Shown in pieces: positions 1 through 8,233 of a stretch of DNA of 64,000 nt. The notes below the pieces were generated by a model that saw only the letters and a list, made by a program, of their open reading frames with translations, was not told the origin of the DNA and did not search any database. Both the position numbers and the translations under genes were made by a program. Each line of letters opens with the position of its first letter. The first letter of the stretch is position 1. The stretch is from the NCBI RefSeq assembly GCF_026342405.1, contig NZ_JAPEMU010000001.1, positions 1-64,000 of the forward strand. Reading direction: 5' to 3'. Source of the stretch: Kitasatospora sp. NBC_00240. GTDB taxonomy: Bacteria; Actinomycetota; Actinomycetes; Streptomycetales; Streptomycetaceae.

Positions 1-275
1 AGGAAGTCGCCCTTCCCCAGCGTCAGCACCTCGTCCTCGACGAGGATCCGCATCCTGCCGTCGAGCACGAGGAACAGCTCCGTCGCCTTCGTGTGGAAGT
101 GCGCGGGGGCGCCCGGCGAACCCTTCTCGAACGTGGCCTTGTTGGCGGTGAACGCGCCGCCCGTGTCGCCCGCGTCGGCCAGCAGGGTGATCAGGCTGGT
201 GGCGCCGTCCTGCAGGGTCTCGGCCTGTTCGGCGCGGACCAGGACGGGACGCTGCGGCCGGTTGTCGGCAGTCAT
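1..275 (-). CDS. Cupin-domain protein, C-terminus outside the window
   Basis: The reading frame starts at ATG 275 and runs off the left edge, so only about 91 N-terminal residues are visible. A GAGGAG ribosome binding site sits upstream of the ATG. The segment GAPAHFHTKATELFLVLDG fits cupin motif 1 (G, HxH, E, G), the metal-binding half of a small beta-barrel. Cupins of this size are often metal-dependent dioxygenases, isomerases or small-molecule binding proteins; nothing here fixes the substrate. It is transcribed in the same direction as the AraC gene at 574-1554, which may control it, but about 300 bp separate them. Confidence 0.8.
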   Translation of the reverse strand, partial: MTADNRPQRPVLVRAEQAETLQDGATSLITLLADAGDTGGAFTANKATFEKGSPGAPAHFHTKATELFLVLDGRMRILVEDEVLTLGKGDF

Positions 276-573
276 CAGGATTCTCCTCGTGGCGTGGTGC
301 GGCGGGATGCGCGCGGTCGGTCCGGTGCTGCGCGCCGGCGGCAGTGCGACCCGAGGTGCCCGTCGGCGTCGCCGTGTTGCGACTGCGGGGTCTCCCCCGG
401 TCGGCGGCGGCCGTCGACCGACGACCGCCGCCGACCGGCGTTCGGGCGACCGGCGTTCGGGCGACCGGTCCCGATCGCGTCGCGTTGCTGTTCTCATCAG
501 CAGTCACGAATCTAGATCGGTGCGCCCCGGCGGGGTGTGCGAGGTGTGCAGAGCGCCTCAACACTTCGTGCGA

Positions 574-1554
574 TCAGGGTTGACGGCCGCCGGCGCGGTG
601 TTCGGTGGGGGTGATGCCGTACTCCTCGCGGAAGGCACGGCTGAAGGCGGTGGCGCTGGAGAAGCCCCAGTGGGTCGCGATCTCCTGGATCGTCCGGCTG
701 CTCAGCGTGTGTCGGGTGAGGTCGACGCGGCAGCGTTCCAGCCGGCGCCGGCGGATCGTCGCGGCGACGCTGGAGGACTGCCCGTCGAACAACGCGTAGA
801 GACCGCGCAGGGAGATGCGGTGGTGGTCGGCGATCGCCCGGGGGGTCAGGCCGGGATCGCCGAGGTTGTGGTCGATGAAGCCGTGGATCCGTTGCACCAT
901 CAACTGGGCGCGGGCTTCGGCCGGCGCCTCGTCCAGGACGCCCAGTTGCTGGGCGAGACAGGCGGTGGCCAGGTCGAGCGTGATGGATCCCAGGCGGGAC
1001 AGTTCCTCCGGACGGCAGCCGGGCCCGTGGTGGAGCAGGGTGGTGAGGAACCCGGCGACGACGGCCCCCGTACCCTCGGTCGCCGGGATGCCCCGGGCGA
1101 GCAGGCGGTCCACCCGGTCCGGGTGCAGCGGCAGGACGGCCCGGGGTATCTGCAGCATGATCGCGCCGGCCCGTCCGTCCTCGCCGGCCGACACGTTCTC
1201 CATCGGGCGCGAGGTGTCCGTCAGCACCAGATCGCCGGAGACGAGCGACTCGTTGCCGCGCTGGGAGGTCCGGAAGGTGCCTTCCGTGATCAGCGCGAGC
1301 TGGTACTCCTCGGGATCGCCCTGCCGGACATGGGCCGAGGTGCGGCGCGCCCGCGCCGGCGAGAATGCGAAGGCCGACACCTGAACGGGGCCCAGCTCCA
1401 CGTTCGTGATCTCCGCACGGAAGCCGGCCGCCCGCTCCGGACTGACCGCGACGGGCATCAGATCGGTCGACAGCCTCTCGCGGAACCACTCGAACCCGTC
1501 CGCCGGCGCCACGACGGCGGACGACACACTTGTCCATCCCACGAAGTCCTCCAC
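574..1554 (-). CDS. AraC-family transcriptional regulator
   Basis: About 326 residues from GTG 1554, which gives the usual AraC/XylS length; an open frame continues upstream to 1674 but that part is basic and unlike the family. The N-terminal 200 residues resemble the AraC-binding-like domain 2 type (SAFAFSPARARRT, LITEGTFRTSQRG). The last 100 residues hold two helix-turn-helix units, with IQEIATHWGFSSATAFSRAF and EEYGITPTEHR matching the conserved end of AraC DNA-binding domains. It probably senses a small molecule and activates nearby genes; the cupin gene downstream on the same strand is the natural candidate. Confidence 0.85.
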   Translation of the reverse strand: MEDFVGWTSVSSAVVAPADGFEWFRERLSTDLMPVAVSPERAAGFRAEITNVELGPVQVSAFAFSPARARRTSAHVRQGDPEEYQLALITEGTFRTSQRGNESLVSGDLVLTDTSRPMENVSAGEDGRAGAIMLQIPRAVLPLHPDRVDRLLARGIPATEGTGAVVAGFLTTLLHHGPGCRPEELSRLGSITLDLATACLAQQLGVLDEAPAEARAQLMVQRIHGFIDHNLGDPGLTPRAIADHHRISLRGLYALFDGQSSSVAATIRRRRLERCRVDLTRHTLSSRTIQEIATHWGFSSATAFSRAFREEYGITPTEHRAGGRQP

Positions 1555-1883
1555 CTGCTCACGATGTGACGCTCGTTCGCCCCGCCCGTGCGGGAGCCTG
1601 CTACGGCGTTCACCATGATCGACCAGAATCTGTCCTGCACACGACGAAACCCACGGCGGGGTGGCGACAAACACACCGGTTCACGGCCGGGGCCGACGCC
1701 GGGCGTGCGGCCGCGCAGCGGTGTGCCGGGCTGTGCCCGGAACGGCGGCGACGACAGCGATCACGGGCGGGGCCGAACGGGCGGGGCCGGACGGTGGCGG
1801 GGCCGGACGGTGGCGGCAGGTGGTGACTGGTCCCCTGCGGCCCGGCCGGAGCTCGTTGGAACCGGCCGGACCGTCGCCCGAGG

Positions 1884-2621
1884 TCAGCGAGGGGTCAGGA
1901 GGCAGAACTCGTTGCCCTCCGGGTCGGCCAGAACCGTCCAGGAGATCGCTGACCGGTCGATACCCGGATCGGTGGCGCCCAGGGCGCGCAGTCGGGCTTC
2001 CTCCGCCGCCAGGTCGTCACCGGGGTAGGGGCAGACGTCGAGGTGGACGCGGTTCCACACGCTCTTGGTGTCGGGGGTGCGGACGAACTCCAGGTAGGGG
2101 CCGACGCCTTGGGCGGAACGCATGGTCGCGTGGTCGTCGGCGACCTCGTGCAGCGTCCAGTCCATCGCCTCGTCCCAGAACCGGGCCATCGCCCGCGGGT
2201 CGGCGCAGTCGACCACCACCGCGGCGATCGGCCCGGTGTCCCGGTAGACCGGGCGCGGCTCCAGGACGCAGAACTCGTTGCCCTCCGGGTCGGCCATGAC
2301 CGTCCAGGGGACATCGCCCTGACCCACGTCGGCGAGCGTCGCACCGAGATCCTTCAGGCGCGCGACCAACTCCGCCTGATGGGCGGCCGAGGTGGTGGCC
2401 AGATCAAGGTGCACCCGGTTCTTCACCGTTTTGGGTTCCGGCCGGGCGATGATGTCGATGCAGACGGCCACGGGGTCGGGGTAGGCGAAGTTCAGGGGTT
2501 CGAGGTTGGTCACGCCGGGTCCCTCGCTGTCGACGCCCCAACCGAGCGCCTCCGCCCAGAACCGGCCGAGCGTGGAGTCGTCCCGGGCCTTCATGTTGAT
2601 CTGCACGAGTCTTGTTGCCAT
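1884..2621 (-). CDS. VOC-superfamily protein with two glyoxalase-like domains
   Basis: 245 residues from ATG 2621. Two tandem vicinal-oxygen-chelate modules are visible, each ending in the actinobacterial signature ADPEGNEFCVLEPR or LADPEGNEFCLLTPR. Each domain starts with a beta-strand rich stretch (ARLVQINMKARD-like; AAVVVDCADPRAMARFW). This subgroup is usually annotated as glyoxalase/bleomycin-resistance-like; metal ligands are weak, so binding or sequestration rather than catalysis is possible. Divergent from the SMI1-like gene at 2847. Function inferred from family only. Confidence 0.8.
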   Translation of the reverse strand: MATRLVQINMKARDDSTLGRFWAEALGWGVDSEGPGVTNLEPLNFAYPDPVAVCIDIIARPEPKTVKNRVHLDLATTSAAHQAELVARLKDLGATLADVGQGDVPWTVMADPEGNEFCVLEPRPVYRDTGPIAAVVVDCADPRAMARFWDEAMDWTLHEVADDHATMRSAQGVGPYLEFVRTPDTKSVWNRVHLDVCPYPGDDLAAEEARLRALGATDPGIDRSAISWTVLADPEGNEFCLLTPR

Positions 2622-2846
2622 GCGGCAGATCCTAGAAGCTGCCGCCGGGACGGGACGGACGAGCCGACGGCCCGGAGCGCCCACATCGCCTCCACCGCAG
2701 ACGGCGACTCAGGGCCGACAACGGAAGAGCGAGCCGGCAGTGCCGGCGTCGACTGCCGCGGGAGCGAGTACGTCCCGCAGGACGAGTCTCTCCGCCCTGC
2801 GACAAGCCGTGCGATACATTGCGGGCGACACAGGAGAAGAGCTCGC

Positions 2847-3434
2847 ATGGACTCCCGCATCCCGCGGCTGCGACGCAAACTGACACGCATCCCCTGGACG
2901 CCCGGCCGAAGCCACTCCTTCGGGGAGGAACGGCACGAGTTCCGCCTCGGCCCCCGCCTGCCCAAAGCTCGGGCCGACGCTTTCGAGGCCGAGCATGGCG
3001 TGGAACTTCCCCGTCCCTACCGGGACTTCCTCGCACACATGGGCGGCAGCGGCGCGTCTCCGTACTACGGACTGATCCCGTTGGAGAACTGCACGCTCTT
3101 CACGATGAACGTCAAGGACGGCGGCCAGGACGGAAGAGGATTCCGCCGGGCCCATCGCCCCACGAGCCGAGGTGACCTGTTCCTGCACATCATCGAACGC
3201 GGCTGCAGCGATCTCGTCCTCGTAAGCGTGAGCGGCCCTCTCACCGGGCGCGTACTCATCGGCAACGCCGACGGCTTCTGGGGCCCGAACGTCTCCTCGG
3301 CCCCGGACTTCCTCGCCTGGTACGAACGATGGCTCGACCATATGGCCGCCGGACAGGACAACCGGGCCCTGGAACTCACCTCGCCCCGACTCCGAACACA
3401 TCCCGATCGGCATCGACTCGCCCCCAAGATCTGA
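2847..3434 (+). CDS. SMI1/KNR4 (SUKH) family protein
   Basis: 195 residues starting at ATG 2847, nine bases after an AGGAGAAG ribosome binding site. The start of the domain, with AFEAEHGVELPRPYRDFLAH followed by a Gly-rich turn and YYGLIPLEN, is the typical SMI1/KNR4 pattern (acidic helix, LP-x-YRxFL). In bacteria this fold is common among immunity proteins of polymorphic toxin systems, but it also occurs as stand-alone housekeeping-like proteins. No toxin is seen next to it, so I give only the family. Confidence 0.8.
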   Translation: MDSRIPRLRRKLTRIPWTPGRSHSFGEERHEFRLGPRLPKARADAFEAEHGVELPRPYRDFLAHMGGSGASPYYGLIPLENCTLFTMNVKDGGQDGRGFRRAHRPTSRGDLFLHIIERGCSDLVLVSVSGPLTGRVLIGNADGFWGPNVSSAPDFLAWYERWLDHMAAGQDNRALELTSPRLRTHPDRHRLAPKI

Positions 3435-3623
3435 CCCGCCGTGACCGCTCCACAGGGCCGGGGCCGCAACCCGTTCCAGCACCCGGACGACGGCCGGGGA
3501 AACGCCCGGGCAGCGACCGGGACCAGCGCCGGGAAAACACCCGGGCACCGAGGACGTCGAGGACACCGGCGCGATGGGGCGCGGCCGCTCCCGTCGGGCG
3601 GGTGGATCCCGTAGGGTCGGCCG

Positions 3624-4244
3624 ATGGCGAAGTACTTCGACGTGCACCCGCAGACCCCCCAGGCCCGCACCATCGGCACCGTGGTCGACAGCATCCGCTC
3701 CGACGCCCTCATCGCGTATCCGACCGACTCCTGTTTCGCCCTCGGCTGCCGCATGGGCAACCACGAGGGCCTGGAGCGGATCCGCTCCATCCGGCGGCTC
3801 GACGACCGCCACCACTTCACCCTGATGTGCGAGAACTTCGCCCAGCTGGGGCAGTTCGTCCAGATCGACAACGACGTCTTCCGCGCCGTCAAGGCGGCGA
3901 CGCCGGGCAGCTACACCTTCATCCTCCCCGCCACCAAGGAGGTCCCGCGCCGACTGATGCACCCGAAGAAGAAGACGGTGGGGGTCAGGATCCCCGACCA
4001 CGTCGTCACCCGCGCCCTGCTCGCCGAACTCGGCGAACCCCTGGTCTCCAGCACCCTGCTGCTCCCCGGCGAGAGCGAGCCGATGACCCAGGGCTGGGAG
4101 ATCAAGGAGCGGCTCGACCACGTGCTGGACGCCGTGGTCGACTCCGGCGACTGCGGTACGGAGCCGACGACGGTCATCGACTTCTCCGAGGGCGAGGCGC
4201 ACATCGTCCGGCGCGGGGCCGGCGACCCCGCACGCTTCGAGTGA
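3624..4244 (+). CDS. Sua5/YciO/YrdC family protein (threonylcarbamoyl-AMP synthase-like)
   Basis: 206 residues from ATG 3624. The protein has the single YrdC domain: LIAYPTDSCFALGCRMGN is the nucleotide-binding start, followed by the basic SIRRLDDRHHFTLMCEN segment and PGSYTFILPATKEVPRR. The end, STLLLPGESEPM, fits the YciO branch better than the two-domain Sua5 enzymes. True TsaC/Sua5 proteins make threonylcarbamoyl-AMP for tRNA t6A; the YciO branch has weak or unclear activity. A 12-bp perfect hairpin follows 23 bases after the stop. Confidence 0.88.
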   Translation: MAKYFDVHPQTPQARTIGTVVDSIRSDALIAYPTDSCFALGCRMGNHEGLERIRSIRRLDDRHHFTLMCENFAQLGQFVQIDNDVFRAVKAATPGSYTFILPATKEVPRRLMHPKKKTVGVRIPDHVVTRALLAELGEPLVSSTLLLPGESEPMTQGWEIKERLDHVLDAVVDSGDCGTEPTTVIDFSEGEAHIVRRGAGDPARFE

Positions 4245-4266
4245 CGCCCGGACACGGTCGGCCCGA

Positions 4267-4292
4267 CGGCACGCCTCGCCCGAGGCGTGCCG
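4267..4292. terminator. 12-bp perfect hairpin after the YciO-like gene
   Basis: The arms CGGCACGCCTCG and CGAGGCGTGCCG are perfect inverted repeats with a 2-base loop (in practice the closing pairs would open). It lies between the ends of the convergent genes at 4244 and 4357, so it can end transcription from both sides. There is no U-tract, which is normal in streptomycetes. Confidence 0.7.
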
Positions 4293-4356
4293 CTGCCACG
4301 CCGGCCGTGCGCCGGTAGCGGGTCCGGCGGCGCCGCGGGGCGGGCCTGGCGGCGGC

Positions 4357-4893
4357 TCAGTCGGCGGTCGGGTCGTCCGTGGTGGCCTGGGGTCGGCCGG
4401 GGCGCATGCCGGCCTTGAGGTCGCCCATCACCGCGCGGGCCACCTGATCGACGGGGTCCTTCTCGGCGAACCCGTAGTCGATGGCGCCGTCGCGGTCCCC
4501 GGCGGCGGCGAAGAGCCATCGCGGGCCGTACTTGGTCGCCCCCAGCCACACCTCGAACTCCTCCCCGGCGTGGGCGAACCGGACGGACCCGGCGCCGCCC
4601 GCCGTGACGACCTGCCCGTCCAGCCGGTAGGCGAGCTCCTGCAGGGGCGTGCGCTCCTGGTCGCGGGCGGCCTCGAGCCGGACGGCGAGGACCGAGGACA
4701 GCGGCCCCATGACGACCGCGCCCTCGTCCGTGGTGATCCGAAATCCGGGCTGTCCCCCGATGTGGGCGGAACTGCCGTCCGTGGCACCGGCGAAGGCGAA
4801 CGGACCGGTGACGAACGTGCCGGCCTTGACCTCGTGCCAGCCGTCGGCCAGCAGTACGGCCGCCACCTCGTTCGCGTTGACGTGCAGGTTCAT
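4357..4893 (-). CDS. Conserved hypothetical protein
   Basis: 178 residues from ATG 4893, with GAAGAGGAA as ribosome binding site. The first part (VLLADGWHEVKAGTFVTGPF, then FAFAG, GFRITTDEGAVVMGPLSSVLAV) reads as a compact soluble alpha/beta protein. I do not recognise a named domain. There is no signal peptide or membrane span. The C-terminal 20 residues are low complexity. Its leader contains a 16-bp tandem repeat array that stops just before the ribosome binding site. Confidence 0.7.
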   Translation of the reverse strand: MNLHVNANEVAAVLLADGWHEVKAGTFVTGPFAFAGATDGSSAHIGGQPGFRITTDEGAVVMGPLSSVLAVRLEAARDQERTPLQELAYRLDGQVVTAGGAGSVRFAHAGEEFEVWLGATKYGPRWLFAAAGDRDGAIDYGFAEKDPVDQVARAVMGDLKAGMRPGRPQATTDDPTAD

Positions 4894-4907
4894 CACTGGT
4901 TCCTCTT

Positions 4908-5000
4908 CTCGGTGGCGCAGGTTCTCGGTGGCGCGGGTTCTCGGTGGCGCGGGTTCTCGGTGCCGCGGGTTCTCGGTGCCGCGGGTTCCCGGTGCCGCGG
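4908..5000. repeat. 16-bp tandem repeat in the leader of the 4893 gene
   Basis: Almost six copies of CTCGGTGGCGCGGGTT, with a C/G change at position 8 separating an upstream and a downstream subset. The period of 16 is not a multiple of three, so this is not coding. The array lies 15-107 bases upstream of ATG 4893, that is within the probable promoter or 5' leader. The rest of the 4894-5332 spacer holds no gene that I can support. Confidence 0.85.
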
Positions 5001-5332
5001 GACGCCCTCCGCTCCGCGAGGTGCCGCATCGCACGGTCGGGCATCAGGCGGTCCGGGCCGGCGGGTCGCCCGTACGGCCGCCACGACGTCGGCGACGGGC
5101 CCGGGACCACCGCGCACCCGGCGGAGGCGAACAGGTCCGGGACGAGAGGCCCCTGGGCGAGAGGGCCGGACCGCCCTGCGGCCTGCGGGCGGGCACTGAA
5201 GCCCGCCCGGCGCTCCCCCGGCGCACCTCCCTCCGAGGGCGGCGGGGCGGCCGGGGGCGGGGAGCGGCTGTGCGGCGCCGTCGTGGTCCTGACCGCGTGT
5301 CATCGAGCTCCGACGGCGCCGTGATGTCGTCG

Positions 5333-5947
5333 TCAGAGGACGTCGTAGGTCAGGTGCGTCGCGGTCGACGTCGGGACGGCGCTGCGCTGCACCAGTGTGC
5401 GCGGCACCGCGCCGGTGAACAGGGGCGTCCCGGCGCCCAGGAGGACGGGCGACAGGTGCAGCGAGAGCAGGTCGACCAGCCCGGCGTCGAACGCCGAGCG
5501 GATCAGGGCGCCGCCTCCCATCAGGACGACGTCGAGGTCCTTGCCGCTGCTCGTCGAAGCCGCTTCGGCGCGCCCGCGGGCGGTGGTGACGGCGTCGGGC
5601 AGACCGGTGGTGACGAACGTCCAGTCGAGGGCGGCGAGCCGGACCGCCGGCGGTGGCGAGCTCGTCACGACGACGAAGGCGGGGGTGCCGACCTCCCCGG
5701 CACCGTAGCCGGTCTCGTCGTCCCAGCCGCCCGGCCCGTCGACCAGGTCGAAGAGGCGGCGGCCGAGGACGACGGCGCCCGAGCGGACGGTCCCCTCGTG
5801 CAGGACCCGGCGGTCGTCCGGGTCGTCGGAGAACGCCCAGGTGTGCAGCGCCTCGCCGCCGGTGCCCAATCCGTTCTCCGGGCCGGGGTCCGGGCCGGTG
5901 ACGAAACCGTCGAGGGAGACCGAGATGTCGGCGATGATTCGCGTCAT
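5333..5947 (-). CDS. RibD C-terminal/dihydrofolate-reductase-like protein
   Basis: 204 residues from ATG 5947. The opening MTRIIADISVSLDGFVTGPD is the hallmark of the stand-alone RibD_C family (SxDGF). Later LGRRLFDL and LMGGGALIRSAFDAGLVD match the NADPH-binding GG and the conserved end of this fold, related to dihydrofolate reductase. These small proteins are predicted NADPH-dependent reductases of pteridine or flavin-like compounds, but few have a known substrate. Same strand as the hydrolase at 6232-7071 with a 284-bp gap. Confidence 0.88.
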   Translation of the reverse strand: MTRIIADISVSLDGFVTGPDPGPENGLGTGGEALHTWAFSDDPDDRRVLHEGTVRSGAVVLGRRLFDLVDGPGGWDDETGYGAGEVGTPAFVVVTSSPPPAVRLAALDWTFVTTGLPDAVTTARGRAEAASTSSGKDLDVVLMGGGALIRSAFDAGLVDLLSLHLSPVLLGAGTPLFTGAVPRTLVQRSAVPTSTATHLTYDVL

Positions 5948-6231
5948 GTCGAGGTGGACCCGGTCTGCTGCCTGAACCCGTCGCTCATGCATGAAGTATG
6001 TGACCCGCTCCGCTCGGGCTTCAACGGCACACGCCCGAAGTCGCCGACACGGCCCAGCGGCGGCCGGGGCGGGGAGCAGCGCGAGGTCCGGACGGCGGGC
6101 GGGTGGCGGCCGGGGCGGGCCGGGCGGTCGAGGCCGCCTCCTGCCGGGCCGCTGCCCGGTGGCGCCGGCTGTCGGGCCGCTCCCGTGGTGGTGCCGGAAG
6201 GGTGTTGACCGTGGTGGCGTCCGGGGGGGGC

Positions 6232-7071
6232 TCAGCCGGCCCGGTGGTCGCGGGTGGCGGCGAGCTCGCGCACCGCGTCGGCGACGGCTCCGAAGTCCTT
6301 GCGGAGGATCTTGGAGTGGTTGCTCGGGACCTTCGAGCCGACCCGGATGTTGGGGTTGCGGGCGAGCACCGGGTCGAGGTTGGCGCGGATCTGCTCCATC
6401 AGTTGCGGGTCGCCGCCGAGGTTGCCACCCGTGGCGAGCACGTACCGGACCGGTACGGTCAGGCGGTCCAGGACCGGGTCGAGGGCGGCGGGCGCGCAGA
6501 GTTCGTTGGCCTCGATGTTGATCTCGGCGTGCTGCGCGGCGCTCATCCGCGCGGCCAGGCCGAGCCGGCGGGCGACCGGGAAGAGCGGGCTCATCCGGCG
6601 GAACAGCTTGCGGATCTGCGCCCGGGCCGCGTCGTCGAGCCATTCGTGCGGCAGGGCGCCGTCGACGGACACCACCCCCAGGGCGCGGTCCGGGTTCCGG
6701 GCGGCCCAGTGCACGGCGATCATCGCGCCGTAGGACCAGCCCACCAGGATCGGCCGCTGCACGCCCCGCGCCCCGAGGACGGCGTCGAGGTCTCGGACGC
6801 AGGCCTCGAAGGAGTAGTCCGCCGAGCGCTTCGAGCGGCCGCGGGCGCGCTCGTCGTAGGTGATGTGCCGGTGCTCGCCGCCGAGGTCGGCGATGACGCG
6901 CCGCCAGTGCGACCGGTCGGCGTAGGAGCCGTTGAGGTAGACCACGGGGCGGCCGGGCCCGCCGGTGTCGGTCACGGCCAGTGCGGTGTCGTCGACCGGC
7001 ACGGTGCCGGTCCAGGCGGACTGCTCGGCGTTGCTGGTGCTGGTGCTGGTGCTGGTGCTGGTGCTGGCCAT
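6232..7071 (-). CDS. Alpha/beta hydrolase with a (Ser-Thr) repeat N-terminus
   Basis: 279 residues from ATG 7071. The nucleophile elbow GWSYG, an oxyanion-type YLNGSYAD strand, HITYDERARGRS and a late SNHSKI histidine make a canonical alpha/beta hydrolase. The N-terminus is MAS followed by TSTSTSTSTS, encoded by a GCTGGT hexanucleotide array at 7033-7068. Because the repeat is six bases long, copy-number changes keep the frame. No signal peptide; probably cytoplasmic esterase or haloperoxidase-like activity. Confidence 0.85.
   Translation of the reverse strand: MASTSTSTSTSTSNAEQSAWTGTVPVDDTALAVTDTGGPGRPVVYLNGSYADRSHWRRVIADLGGEHRHITYDERARGRSKRSADYSFEACVRDLDAVLGARGVQRPILVGWSYGAMIAVHWAARNPDRALGVVSVDGALPHEWLDDAARAQIRKLFRRMSPLFPVARRLGLAARMSAAQHAEINIEANELCAPAALDPVLDRLTVPVRYVLATGGNLGGDPQLMEQIRANLDPVLARNPNIRVGSKVPSNHSKILRKDFGAVADAVRELAATRDHRAG
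7033..7068. repeat. In-frame hexanucleotide microsatellite
   Basis: Five perfect GCTGGT units plus one variant, encoding the Ser-Thr repeat at the start of the alpha/beta hydrolase. Slippage would change protein length by two residues per unit without a frameshift. Confidence 0.85.
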
Positions 7072-7156
7072 GGTGTCTTGCCCCCGGGGTCGGCGGTGGA
7101 TCAGGAGTGGTGGACGGTGCGGTCGCGGTGGCGGGTCGTGACGGCGGTGCTGCTGC

Positions 7157-7825
7157 TCAGTGGCTGTGGGCGGTGATGTCGCCGTGGGTGGTGGTGGCCC
7201 GGATGGTCAGGTCGGGGGTGCCTTCGGTGTTCCTGAGGGTGTTGCGGATGCGGCCGAGGGTGGTGCCGGCGTCGAGGGCCGCGGAGGTGGTGCGGGCGGC
7301 GCCGACCGTGATGTCGCCGGCCAGGGTGTGCAGGGTGAGGGTGCCGCGGGTGGCTTCGGTGATGTTCAGGTCGCCCTGCTGGGTGCTGATCCGCGCGGGG
7401 CCGCCGAGGCGGCCGACGGTGATGTCGCCGGCCTGGAGGGTGAGGTGGGCGCCGGCGGTCTCGTCGAGCTTGACGGTGCCCTGCGCGCCCTCGAAGGTGA
7501 CCTCGCCGAGGCGCCCCACGCCCCGCAGTTCGGCGGCGGCGGCCTTGGCCTCGACCCGGGAGCCGGCCGGCAGCTGGACGGTCACCTCCACCGACCCGGA
7601 GTTGCCGAGGATCCGGTTCTTCGCCGGCGCGGCCCCGATCCGCAGCACGCCGTCGGCGTACTCGACGGTGATTCGCTCCGCCGCCTTCACGTCCCGGCCC
7701 TTGGCGGCGTCCGCCGGCAGGACCTCCACCGTGCTGTCCGCCCGGTCGGCGGCGATGAACCGGATCCGCCCGGCGGGGATGTCGAGGACGGTGGTGATCG
7801 GGGTGGGGGTGTCGAACTTCAGCAT
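7157..7825 (-). CDS. DUF4097 (adhesin-like beta-helix) protein, copy 1
   Basis: 222 residues from ATG 7825 with an AAGGAG ribosome binding site. It has the repeated short beta-strand pattern of DUF4097 (ITVEYADGVLRIG, LQAGDITVG, ISTQQGD, LHTLAGDITVG). No signal peptide or membrane span, so it is likely cytoplasmic despite the adhesin-like name. The first 150 residues and the promoter are nearly identical to the gene at 34449-35117, while the last 72 residues are clearly different. Unlike copy 2, it no longer faces an intact regulator gene. Confidence 0.87.
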   Translation of the reverse strand: MLKFDTPTPITTVLDIPAGRIRFIAADRADSTVEVLPADAAKGRDVKAAERITVEYADGVLRIGAAPAKNRILGNSGSVEVTVQLPAGSRVEAKAAAAELRGVGRLGEVTFEGAQGTVKLDETAGAHLTLQAGDITVGRLGGPARISTQQGDLNITEATRGTLTLHTLAGDITVGAARTTSAALDAGTTLGRIRNTLRNTEGTPDLTIRATTTHGDITAHSH

Positions 7826-7890
7826 CGCTGTCTCCTTCGTCGGTGGCGGGCGCTCCGTCGGCCCGCTGTTTCCGATGAGGGAAAAGCTAC

Positions 7891-8020
7891 GTTGCGTTCA
7901 AGGATCACGCAACAACTTCATTGCGAACTATCATCATCAGCACAGGCCAGAGCAGCTATTTCGTTGCAACGACTCTGAATTCAACGCAACGACAGACCTC
8001 GCATCCGTTGCATTGATTGG
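7891..8020. promoter_or_regulatory. Repeated GTTGCGT/CGTTGCAACG operators upstream of DUF4097 copy 1
   Basis: GTTGCGT at 7891-7897 and ACGCAAC at 7907-7913 form an inverted repeat with a 9-bp spacer. CGTTGCAACG at 7962-7971 is a perfect palindrome, and more half-sites (CAACGCAACG, CCGTTGCA) follow up to about 8013. The palindrome is 137 bp from the start codon, exactly as the palindrome CATTGCAATG at the second locus. The presumed binder is the regulator still encoded at 35361. Confidence 0.65.
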
Positions 8021-8022
8021 AG

Positions 8023-8137
8023 GTGAACGCTATGCCGGGGCGCCCGGTGACGCCCTGGTCGCGCGGGCCGCCGGACGCTGCTCCCCGAGCTCGCCGCGGA
8101 CGTGGGCGACACGGCCGACGGCAGACGCACGCAGTGA
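8023..8137 (+). pseudogene. Remnant where the divergent regulator should be
   Basis: The spacer aligns without gaps with 35117-35360 up to GTGAACGCTAT at 8023-8033, then the match stops before the regulator coding region. From about 8051 to the stop at 8135-8137 one frame reads AGRRTLLPELAADVGDTADG followed by RRTQ and a stop, which looks like the tail of another gene. The full-length regulator present at 35361-36137 is missing here. Interpretation as a deletion scar is inference. Confidence 0.4.
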
Positions 8138-8172
8138 GATGCCGGGCCTCGTGAAGCACGAGGCCCGGCATC
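8138..8172. terminator. 16-bp perfect hairpin, bidirectional terminator
   Basis: GATGCCGGGCCTCGTG and its exact complement flank the three-base loop AAG. It directly follows the remnant and lies 61 bp downstream of the stop of the secreted NTF2-like gene on the other strand, so it can serve both. Confidence 0.85.
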
Positions 8173-8233
8173 CGGGGCGAGCGAGGTGGCGCGGGCACGA
8201 CCGGGAGCGTCGGCGCGCGGGCCGACTGCCGGT

